Source: Kribbella aluminosa
Lineage (GTDB): Bacteria > Actinomycetota > Actinomycetes > Propionibacteriales > Kribbellaceae
Reading direction: 5' to 3'
Length of the DNA stretch: 64,000 bases
Assembly (NCBI RefSeq): GCF_017876295.1
Contig: NZ_JAGINT010000001.1
Span: 1,488,001-1,552,000, forward strand
Part shown: positions 56,985-64,000 of the stretch, in pieces
Numbering within the stretch: the stretch's first letter is position 1
Layout: each line of letters begins with the position of its first letter
Position numbers and translations under genes: made by a program
Notes under the pieces: model-generated
The model's input: the letters and a program-made list of their open reading frames with translations, nothing else
What the model was told of the DNA's origin: nothing
Databases searched by the model: none

Positions 56985-57143
56985 TCAGGCCTTGCCGAGG
57001 ATCCGGTTCAGGTTCGTACCGCACTCGGGGCACTTGGCCTTCGCCATGCGCGTGCCCTTGTCGTTGACCTTGACCTCGCCGTCGGCGGTGCGCTTGGCCT
57101 TGCACTTGACGCAGTAGAACTCGCCGCTCCAGGTCTCTGCCAT
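56985..57143 (-). CDS. DUF5679-type zinc-ribbon protein
   Basis: A 52-aa protein with FYCVKCKAKR and AKCPECGTNLNRIL, two C-x2-C knuckles of a zinc ribbon, Lys-rich between. AAGGAGAGG lies seven bases before the ATG. Such proteins are near-universal in actinobacteria at this locus next to the ABC1 kinase. Function unknown, perhaps RNA or ribosome contact. Confidence 0.82.
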   Translation of the reverse strand: MAETWSGEFYCVKCKAKRTADGEVKVNDKGTRMAKAKCPECGTNLNRILGKA

Positions 57144-57351
57144 GAGGGCCCTCTCCTTGCTCTGAATTCCAGCCCGGGGCCTCGCCCCGGGCAGTCGTTG
57201 GATGCTAACGGCAGACCGTCCTGCCGTAGGCCGTTCGGCCCAGTCGGGATTCACCCTACGGCCTCCTGGCGCAGGCTCAAGCGCACCTGGTGGTCCGCGC
57301 GCCGCCGGAATCCCCCGAGGAAAGCCCTTACCGAAACTTTCGCCGGCGCAG

Positions 57352-57430
57352 AACAGGCTCCCGGTGGTCCGCCTCCGGAACCGCTCGGCTTCCCCTCCGA
57401 GCAGTCCCGGAAGCGGTCCGGGAGCCTGTT
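57352..57430. repeat. 79-bp imperfect palindrome
   Basis: The outer arms AACAGGCTCCCGG / CCGGGAGCCTGTT are perfect. The inner arms (around CCTCCGG and CCGCTCGG / CCGAGC...CCGGAAGCGG) pair with a few mismatches around CTTCCCCT. It resembles in design, not in sequence, the 88-bp elements. It occupies the 523-bp gap between DUF5679 and the YgjP-type gene, which has no gene. Confidence 0.6.
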
Positions 57431-57473
57431 GCAGACGACGCTAGGAGTCCCGGGCCGCAGAGGCAAGCCCAGG

Positions 57474-57493
57474 TTGTCCACGCCTGTGGATAA
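57474..57493. promoter_or_regulatory. Pair of facing DnaA-box-like sequences
   Basis: TTGTCCACG and TGTGGATAA (reverse of the perfect box TTATCCACA) face each other two bases apart, 174 bp before the YgjP-type gene. A single such pair is not an origin but may bind DnaA for regulation. Confidence 0.35.
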
Positions 57494-57666
57494 CTCTGTG
57501 CGTAACTTGTGGGGCGCGCCGCCTGGTGCTGTGGACGAGCGGGGGAACACGGTGTGAACAACGGGGATCGACGGGATCAAGATCAGGGGCTTGACCTGCG
57601 GAAACGCTGATCCACAGGGTGTGCACCGAAGAAAGTTGTCGGATTCGGGGGGTACATTTTTGAGCC

Positions 57667-58203
57667 ATGGCCGACTCTTCAGCGCGCCCGATCCCGCCGT
57701 ACGTGGATATCCGTCGCAGCAAGCGCCGCAAGCGCACGGTCAGCGCCTACCGGGACGGCGAGCGGGTGGTCGTGCTGATGCCCGACCGGCTGTCCGCCGC
57801 CGAGGAGGCGCGCTGGGTCGAGACCATGCTGGCGCGGCTCGAGAAGCAGCGCAGCCGATCGCGCGTGTCGGACGAAAAATTGTTGGCCAGAGCACACGAA
57901 CTCGCGTGTCGCCACCTCCCCGAAGTGCCCGAACCTGCGTCTGTGAGGTGGGTTTCGAACCAAAACAGACGATGGGGATCCTGCACTCCGGCGGACCGGT
58001 CGATCCGGTTGAGCACCCGGCTGCAGTCGATGCCGGCGTGGGTCGTGGACTACGTCCTGGTCCACGAACTGGCCCATCTGATCGAGCCGACGCACAATGC
58101 GAACTTCTGGGATCTGGTCCACCGCTACCCCAAGGCCGAGCGCGCCGAGGGCTACCTCGAAGGCGTCTCGGCCGCCGCCTCCCTGGACATCGAGGACTTC
58201 TGA
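57667..58203 (+). CDS. YgjP/WLM-type (DUF45, SprT-like) zinc metallopeptidase
   Basis: A 178-aa protein. IRRSKRRKRTVSAYRDGERVVVLMP is the beta-sheet N-terminus, WGSCTPADRSIRLSTRL is the family's WGSC-like motif, and YVLVHELAHLIEPTHNANFW holds H-E-x2-H plus the third His. The family is annotated as M48/DUF45 metal-dependent peptidases. Substrates are unknown. The -10 box TACATT lies eight bases before the ATG, so it is probably leaderless. Confidence 0.88.
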   Translation: MADSSARPIPPYVDIRRSKRRKRTVSAYRDGERVVVLMPDRLSAAEEARWVETMLARLEKQRSRSRVSDEKLLARAHELACRHLPEVPEPASVRWVSNQNRRWGSCTPADRSIRLSTRLQSMPAWVVDYVLVHELAHLIEPTHNANFWDLVHRYPKAERAEGYLEGVSAAASLDIEDF

Positions 58204-58378
58204 CGCCTCCCGTACGACGTACGGGAAAGGGACGCGTGGGGTCCTCCTCAGGGTGACTTGGGGGGTCTCCTGCATGGTCGCGACCCGTCTGCGAGAGCCA
58301 GGCTTCTTCCCGTAGCCAGCGCCGCGCCAGGTGCGCTGGGGTGGGGCGCCGGTGGGGGCGCAGAGGGGCAGGGAACGT

Positions 58379-60577
58379 ATGGCCAGGGGACAGCTCACGG
58401 TACGTGCGGCGCGCTGGAGCGCCACCCATCCGTGGCGGGCGATCGCGATGTGGCTTGTCGTCGTGGTCGCCTGTTTCGCACTCGGCTCCGTGACCGGAAC
58501 CAAGAAGTCGACCGACGAGGGGAACATCGGCGAGGTCACCCGGGCGGACAACATCGTCAAGTCCGGCAACTTCGACGCCCCGGCCGTGGAGAGCGTGCTG
58601 ATCACGGCGCCGTCCGGGCAGCTCGACCAGGCGGCCGCCCGGAAGGCCGCCGGCACGGTCATCCAGCAGATGCGCGGCCTCGGTGGCGTCGCGGACGTCG
58701 CTCAGCCGATGCCGTCGCCGAAGGGCGACGCGGTGATCGTCCGGGTGACGCTGAAGGACGCGCCGCAGGGCACGACCGACGACTCCAGGGTGCAACCGCT
58801 GCTCGACGCCACCGCCAAGGTGCAACAGCAGTACCCGGACCTCCGCGTCGAGGAGGTTGGCGGACTGTCGATCGGCAAGGCGCTCAACGAGACGCTGGGC
58901 AAGGACTTCAAGCGGGCGGAGATGTTCAGCCTGCCGGTGACGCTGGCGATCCTGCTGCTCGCGTTCGGCGCCCTGATCGCCGCGTCGGTGCCGCTGCTGC
59001 TCGCGCTGTCCGCGGTCGCCGCCGCGATCGGCCTCTCGGCCGCCGCGTCGCAGCTGGTGCCCGCGGTCGACGCCGTGAACAGCGTGATCCTGCTGATCGG
59101 GATGGCGGTCGGCGTCGACTATTCGCTCTTCTACCTGCGCCGTGAACGCGAGGAACGCGCCAAGGGCCGCGGCCACGTCGATGCGGTCGAGATCGCCGCG
59201 GCGACCTCCGGCCATGCGGTCGTGGTCTCCGGTACGGCGGTGATCATCTCGATGGCCGGCCTGTTCCTGGCCCGGGACGCGGTGTTCTCGTCGTTCGCGG
59301 TCGGGTCGATCCTGGTCGTCGCGGTCGCCGTCGTGGGTTCGCTGACCGTGCTTCCCGCCGTACTCGCGAAGCTCGGCCGCTGGGTCGACCGCCCGCGGAT
59401 CCCGCTCGTCTGGCGGCTGACCGCGAGCAAGGGGCAGCCGCGGTTCTGGCCGACCGTGCTGAAGCCGGCCCTGAAGCGCCCGATCGCCACCCTGCTGGTC
59501 GCCGTCACCGCGCTGCTCGCGATCGCGTCACCCGCGCTGGGTATGACGCTGAAGTTCCCGGGAACCGAGGACCTGCCGCGGACAACGTCGGTGATGAAGG
59601 CGTACGACCGGCTGACCGCGGCGTTCCCGAGCACGGGCACCAGCCACGAGGTCGCCGTACGGGCGCCCGCCAACGAGCAGTCCGCAGTACAGGCCGCACT
59701 GGCGGAGCTGATGCAGAAGACCAAGGGTGATCCGTTGTTCGCAGCGGACGGCCTGGAGAAGCCGCGGTTCTCGAAGGACGGCACGGTCGCGACACTCGAG
59801 GTCGCCACGCCGTACGAGGGCGGCAGTAAACAGGCCCGCGACTCACTCGCCAAGCTCCGCAAGGACCTGATGCCGGAGACCGTCGGGAAGGTGCCAGGCG
59901 TCGAGTACGCCGTCGGCGGCTTCGTGGCCGCGGACGTGGACTACGCGGCCCACACCCGGGACAAACTCCCGCTGGTGATCGGATTCGTCCTGCTGCTGAC
60001 GATGATCGTGATGATGGCGACGTTCCGCTCGGTCGTCGTCGCGATCACCGCGATCGTGCTCAACCTGCTCAGCGCAGGAGCGGCGTACGGCGTCGTCACC
60101 GCCGTCTTCCAGAACACGTGGGCCGAGGGCCTGCTCCACTTCCGCTCCAACGGCGCGGTCGTCAGCTGGCTCCCTCTGTTCCTCTTCGTCGTCCTGTTCG
60201 GCCTCTCGATGGACTACCACGTCTTCGTGGTAAGCCGAATCCGCGAAGCGGTACTGCGAGGCGTCCCAACCCGCCAGGCGGTCGCCGAAGGCATCACCGG
60301 ATCAGCCGGCGTCGTAACCAGCGCAGCCGCCGTAATGATCGGCGTCTTCGCAGTCTTCGCCACCCTGAGCACCCTGGACATGAAACAGCTGGGCGTAGGC
60401 CTGGCGGTAGCAATCCTGATCGACGCAACGATCATCCGCGCCGTAGTCCTCCCCAGCATCATGACCCTCCTAGGCGAAGCCAACTGGTGGGCCCCCAAGT
60501 GGCTCCGCCCCACGCCCGCCAAACACTCTGCAGCACCGACCCCCGACGAACAACGAGAACTGACCCCGGTCGGCTGA
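58379..60577 (+). CDS. MMPL-family RND transporter
   Basis: A 732-aa membrane protein in two homologous halves, each an extracytoplasmic loop plus six helices. The first helix is IAMWLVVVVACFALGSV (~residue 22). Family motifs include VGVDYSLFYLRREREE after helix 4 and GLSMDYHVFVVSRIREA (GxxxDY proton-relay Asp and Tyr) in the second half. Such transporters flip or export lipids, siderophores or antibiotics. ATG 58379 is chosen over GTG 58331 because the MARGQLTVRAARWSATHPW beginning is family-typical. A hairpin follows at 60621. Confidence 0.9.
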   Translation: MARGQLTVRAARWSATHPWRAIAMWLVVVVACFALGSVTGTKKSTDEGNIGEVTRADNIVKSGNFDAPAVESVLITAPSGQLDQAAARKAAGTVIQQMRGLGGVADVAQPMPSPKGDAVIVRVTLKDAPQGTTDDSRVQPLLDATAKVQQQYPDLRVEEVGGLSIGKALNETLGKDFKRAEMFSLPVTLAILLLAFGALIAASVPLLLALSAVAAAIGLSAAASQLVPAVDAVNSVILLIGMAVGVDYSLFYLRREREERAKGRGHVDAVEIAAATSGHAVVVSGTAVIISMAGLFLARDAVFSSFAVGSILVVAVAVVGSLTVLPAVLAKLGRWVDRPRIPLVWRLTASKGQPRFWPTVLKPALKRPIATLLVAVTALLAIASPALGMTLKFPGTEDLPRTTSVMKAYDRLTAAFPSTGTSHEVAVRAPANEQSAVQAALAELMQKTKGDPLFAADGLEKPRFSKDGTVATLEVATPYEGGSKQARDSLAKLRKDLMPETVGKVPGVEYAVGGFVAADVDYAAHTRDKLPLVIGFVLLLTMIVMMATFRSVVVAITAIVLNLLSAGAAYGVVTAVFQNTWAEGLLHFRSNGAVVSWLPLFLFVVLFGLSMDYHVFVVSRIREAVLRGVPTRQAVAEGITGSAGVVTSAAAVMIGVFAVFATLSTLDMKQLGVGLAVAILIDATIIRAVVLPSIMTLLGEANWWAPKWLRPTPAKHSAAPTPDEQRELTPVG

Positions 60578-60620
60578 CAACCGACTCGCACACCGCGGAC
60601 GTCGATGGCGACCGATCCGA

Positions 60621-60651
60621 TGGGCCGACCAACGTTCTCCCGGTCGGCCCA
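60621..60651 (+). terminator. Terminator hairpin after the MMPL gene
   Basis: TGGGCCGACC and GGTCGGCCCA, perfect 10-bp arms with an 11-base loop, 43 bp after the stop. A second, weaker GGGCC stem follows at about 60671. The rest of the 523-bp gap holds repeat copy C and no gene. Confidence 0.65.
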
Positions 60652-60745
60652 CCCAGACCAAGAACCCGGGTGGGCCGCGCTTCCGGCCCAACCTAGGCCC
60701 CGCGAAAGGCCGGCCGCACAGTCAGCTGGGTGTGCCGAACCGCCG

Positions 60746-60835
60746 CAATTTGAGGGGTTCACCTCTCACATTGCCCGTTCACCCCCCGCACACCATTGGC
60801 GAAGGGGCGATGTCATGGGTGAACCTCTCACAGCG
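60746..60835. repeat. Dispersed palindromic element, copy C (degenerate, 90 bp)
   Basis: The left arm CAATTTGAGGGGTTCACC followed by TTGCCCGTTCACC, and the right arm GGCGAAGGGGCGATG followed by GGGTGAACCTCTCA, keep the outline of copies A and B with more mismatches. The left half is nearer to the other copies than the right half. Confidence 0.65.
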
Positions 60836-61100
60836 GGTGCCGCCACCAAGGGAGATGGACCGCTCTGATCGCGACGGCGAGCAGACTCCACGGACCTTCG
60901 CCGCCAGCGGCCCCAGGTCATCCCGCCCGAAGACCACGTCTCCGTACGCATCCACTCACCCGAGCTTCGGGAAGCACCCGCCAGCGGGCAGAGCGGCCTC
61001 GATGTCGTCCCACCACTCGTGTGGTCGCGGCGCGGAGTTGCGGCTCCTCGGCGATTGAAATCGTTCGGGGTACGGCGGCCGGGGCGGGCAGGATGTGGCT

Positions 61101-61766
61101 ATGGGAGATCGGGCAGCGGTTCTGGAGGAAGTGGCCGGGGCGGTGTTGGGGGTCGAACGGGAGCATCCGGTGCGGGTGGCGGTCGACGGGTGTTCGGCGG
61201 CGGGGAAGACGACGTTGGCGGACGAGTTGGCCGACGTACTGCGGCGTCGTGCCGAGCGGGAGGTGATCCGCGCCGGATTCGACTACTTCAAGCGGCCGCC
61301 CGAGCTGCGTACGACGTACCCGCTCGAGTCGCCGGAGAGCTACTACTACGAGGTGTACGACAACGAGGCGATCCGTGCGCGTCTCCTGGAACCCCTCGGC
61401 CCGGGCGGAAGCCGGCGCTACACAACCGCGCTTCGCGAGGCCAATGCCATCACCGCCCTGGACGCACCCGTCCAAACCGCTTCACCACAAGCGATCCTGA
61501 TCGCCGACGGTTGCTTCCTGCAACGACCCGAACTGGACGACTGCTGGGACCTCCGCATCTACGTACACATCACCTTCGAGACAGTCCTCCACCGAGGCAC
61601 CGAACGCGACGCCGCCTGGATGGACTCCCCAGAAGCCGCCGCCCACCGCTACCGCACCCGCTACATCCCAGCCGAACGCCTGTACGTCGACCACCTCAAC
61701 CCCGCCACCCACGCCCAACTACTCATCAACAACGAAAACCCGACCAACCCGACGCTCAGTCGGTAG
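61101..61766 (+). CDS. Uridine-kinase-like P-loop kinase
   Basis: A 221-aa P-loop protein. VAVDGCSAAGKTTLADELADVL (about residue 27) is the Walker A of the uridine/pantothenate kinase superfamily, AGFDYFKRPPE is the acceptor region, ILIADGCFL the second acidic strand, and RDAAWMDSPEAAAHRYRTRYIPAERLY a lid-like segment. Substrate uncertain (uridine, a nucleoside or a small alcohol). ATG 61101 is preferred to GTG 61095 two codons upstream. Neither has a clear ribosome site. A hairpin with a T-run follows. Confidence 0.8.
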   Translation: MGDRAAVLEEVAGAVLGVEREHPVRVAVDGCSAAGKTTLADELADVLRRRAEREVIRAGFDYFKRPPELRTTYPLESPESYYYEVYDNEAIRARLLEPLGPGGSRRYTTALREANAITALDAPVQTASPQAILIADGCFLQRPELDDCWDLRIYVHITFETVLHRGTERDAAWMDSPEAAAHRYRTRYIPAERLYVDHLNPATHAQLLINNENPTNPTLSR

Positions 61767-61775
61767 CGGCCAACT

Positions 61776-61818
61776 GATCAGCCCATCCGAACCGAAATCG
61801 GGTGGGCTGCTGATCTTT
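61776..61818 (+). terminator. Intrinsic terminator after the kinase gene
   Basis: GATCA-GCCCATCCGA pairs with TCGGGTGGGCT-GCTGATC (small bulge and one mismatch) and is followed by TTTC, 10 bp after the kinase stop. Confidence 0.7.
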
Positions 61819-61848
61819 CATGGCAATGTCCCGGCTGTCTTCTCGCGC

Positions 61849-64000
61849 GCAGGGAACCGGACCCAGGCGCTCACCGACAACGGCACCTCGACAGAGGGTT
61901 ACGACCCCGACGGGCAGCTCACCCAACGCATCGCCGCCGCCGGCACCGCCGACTTCACCTATCTGAACGGCCGCCCGGCGACCGTCACCGACCCGGTCAC
62001 CCGGGTGCTGCAGACCCTCGGCTACAACGCGGCCGGGCAGCTCGCGTCGATCGACTACGGCTCCGGCCGGGTCCGCACGATCGGTTACGACCCGTACGGC
62101 CGGATGAACTCTGATGTGTTGAAGGCTGGATCGACCTCGGTGTCGTCGATCGCCTACGGCTACGACGCCGACAACAACGTCACCTCGAAGATCACCGCCG
62201 GTGTTGCCGGTGCCGGGAACAACACCTACGTCTACGACCAGCTTGGACGGCTCACGTCTTGGACGAAGGGAACCAGCACCACCAGCTACGGGTGGGACGC
62301 CGACTCCAACCGCACCAAGATCACCACCACCGCTGGTACCAAGCTCGCGTCGTACGACGAACGCAACCGGCTCCTGGACGACGGCACCTCCATCTACACC
62401 TACTCACCGCGCGGCGCGCTACTCACCCAGGCAACCACCAGCACCGGCAGCGATGGCACCACGACCACGACGACTGAGGCGTTCAGCTTCGACGCGTTCG
62501 ACCGGATGATCACGCGCTCCGCCCGCGACTTCACCTACGACGCTCTCGATCGCCCCGTCCAAGCCGGCACCGCAAGGATGCGCTACGACGGCTTCAGCAA
62601 CGAGGTCGTGTCCGACGGCACCCAGTTCTTCGGCCGCTCCGTCTCCGACGGACTCCTGGCGGTCGGGTACGACACCACCAAACGCCTCGTCCTGGCCGAC
62701 CGCCACGGCGACGTCTTCGCCGGCTTCGACCCCGCCGACACCACCCTGTCCGCTGGCCTGCCCGACTCCGGTACTTACGACCCGTTCGGCAACTCCACCA
62801 GCGCCACCGGCCTCAAGTACCGCGTCGGCTACCAAGGCGACTGGACCGACCCCCGTTCCGGCGATGTCAACCAAGGCGCCCGCTGGTACAACCCAGGCAC
62901 CGGCACTTCAACAGCCGCGACACGATCAGCCTCGCAGGCGGCGCAGCCAGCTCCGTCCTCAACCTCTACGCCGGCGGCAACCCCCTCACCTACAACGACC
63001 CCGACGGCCACAGCCGTGTCGACCCGGGCGGCAGCGACAGCCAGTGCTACCACGACCGGAAGAAGCCGGTTACTCCCGAAGAGGGTTGGCCGCGTTACGA
63101 CATTACCTGCGATCCGCCGCCTCCGCCGAAGGGCGGCTGCAAGCAGACCAACACCTGCCCTCCGAAGAAGTGCACGACTCCAGGCGGCGGGAAGAACTGC
63201 CCACCGAAGAAGGATCCAGGTAAGACGAACCCGAAGAGGTGCGATGGCGGTGGTGGCGGGGGCTGTAAGAAGAACTGCGGACCCAACTGCAAGACCACCA
63301 GTTGCAGGCCTAAACCCCCGCCCCCACCGGTCTGCGACCCCCAGTGCCAGCTCAACAAGAAGATCAAGGCCGAACGAGACCAGATCGACGACAACGCCCA
63401 AAACAAGGCGGACACACCCCCTGGCGATCCCGTCTGCGCCAGCGGCAACCCACTCTGCCCAACCGGCCCCTCACAGCCAGCCACCGTCGTCACCTCCGGC
63501 AACGACCTAACCAACGAAACCGCCGCTTGGTCGGACCGGCAGGCATAGGCGCCGCTGTCGGCACCGCGGGTGTCGGCGGTCTTATCATCGCAATCCAGCA
63601 GATCATCGACCAGATACTCCAAAATGTTGCCCCGGGCTCGGGCTCGTCTTCAAACGCCGGCGGCGCCGACAAGTCCGGCACAGCCGCGCAGCCACCAGAC
63701 CCGGATGACGATGAGGAAGCAAATCGACTGGCGAAGAACATCACTAAGCATTCCGATGAGTCTGCTGCGCGACCGGACGGTGAGGGGTCGCATTATGTTT
63801 CCGGCGTACGGCCAGATCAACTCGAAACCTACGTGGCAGACGTCCTGAAGGGGCGGGTCCCGAATATCGAGACGAGGTATCTGCATAATGGTAGAGTTGG
63901 CTATTGGGATCCTGCCAAGAAAGCTGTGGTTCTCGAAGATGGCGACGGTGGCAGCGTGTATACGCCAAAGAACGGCTACGACTATTTCAAGAGGCTGAAG
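61849..64000 (+). pseudogene. Truncated Rhs/YD-repeat protein end with a variable C-terminal domain (runs off the window)
   Basis: The frame opens mid-repeat (AGNRTQALTDNG...) with no start before GTG 62005. YD repeats follow (YDPDGQLTQR, YDPYGRMNSD, YVYDQLGRLTSW), then the core end NPGTGTFNSRDTIS and NLYAGGNPLTYNDPDGH, which marks the junction to the variable tip. The tip is Pro/Cys/Lys-rich (CPPKKC, PPPPPV), then a hydrophobic IGAAVGTAGVGGLIIAI helix and a polar domain ending NGYDYFKRLK at the edge, perhaps a nuclease toxin. Two one-base losses break it: near 62906 (ACC TTC reads AC TTC) and near 63527. It could be a displaced orphan tip or an error-damaged gene. Confidence 0.75.

Noticed and set aside
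57300-57620. Replication origin
   Set aside because: Only one facing pair of DnaA-like boxes and a partial box occur, with no AT-rich unwinding element and no dnaA/dnaN/gyr genes nearby.
1-64000. tRNA, rRNA or known riboswitch
   Set aside because: Scanning by eye found no T-arm consensus with a matching acceptor stem and no known riboswitch core. A covariance-model search would be needed to exclude them fully.

Overview
The window is high-GC actinobacterial DNA. It has many GTG starts, tightly packed genes with ATGA/TGATG overlaps, and apparently leaderless genes whose -10 box sits 6-8 bases before the start codon. Gene order from about 13.2 to 57.1 kb is a loosened version of a block I know from Mycobacterium (rhlE, ferritin-like protein, DUF3107, TetR, moeZ, alkyltransferase-like protein, adnA, adnB, nudC, mycoredoxin, uvrD2, whiB7, ABC1 kinase). 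The style fits a Kribbella- or Nocardioides-type soil actinomycete; the genus is inference. No tRNA, rRNA or CRISPR array was seen.

Region by region: 0-1.9 kb, ABC-2 exporter operon (partial at the left edge). 1.9-4.3 kb, a minus-strand operon with a RelA/SpoT-like nucleotidyltransferase, two tandem 104-aa paralogues and an unrecognised 312-aa protein, read here as a candidate toxin-immunity island. 4.5-6.0 kb, ECF sigma factor and membrane partner. 6.1-9.8 kb, secreted GH43-ricin enzyme and a frameshifted secreted TIM-barrel-like protein. 9.8-12.5 kb, hydrolase, ParA-like ATPase and DUF4349 lipoprotein. 12.7-13.2 kb, a degenerate 25-bp tandem array. 13.2-21.3 kb, DEAD-box helicase with a very long basic tail, ferritin-like protein, small membrane protein, DUF3107, TetR, LigD-type polymerase and hydrolase. 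21.3-28.5 kb, large secreted hydrolase, MoeZ, regulator/isomerase-like pair, F420-type oxidoreductase and alkyltransferase-like protein. 28.5-35.1 kb, AdnA-AdnB DNA-end resection machine. 35.4-36.6 kb, two Uma2-type nucleases. 36.6-38.9 kb, an iron-boxed DesC/DesD-like siderophore pair. 39-43.9 kb, GPP34 protein and a three-gene acyl-CoA ligase/dehydrogenase operon facing a TetR gene across a double palindromic operator. 43.9-51.1 kb, CTG-start lipoprotein, purine nucleoside phosphorylase, NudC, a large exported repeat protein, mycoredoxin and UvrD2. 51.2-53.8 kb, whiB7 with a full attenuator leader, then small genes and Nudix genes. 54.1-60.6 kb, MFS pump, ABC1 kinase, zinc-ribbon protein, YgjP-type metalloprotease and MMPL transporter. 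61.1-64 kb, P-loop kinase and the truncated end of an Rhs protein.

Three themes stand out. Genome maintenance and antibiotic/redox stress genes (AdnAB, UvrD2, LigD-type polymerase, ATL, mycoredoxin, NudC, WhiB7) form the conserved backbone. Accessory insertions (Uma2 pair, siderophore pair, glycosidases, toxin-like operon, Rhs tip) interrupt it. The intergenic DNA carries an 88-90-bp palindromic element in three dispersed copies and several families of degenerate 13- or 25-bp tandem repeats. Three single-base frameshifts (near 8.44, 62.91 and 63.53 kb) all look like one lost base in G/C-rich codons, so sequencing error should be considered for each.
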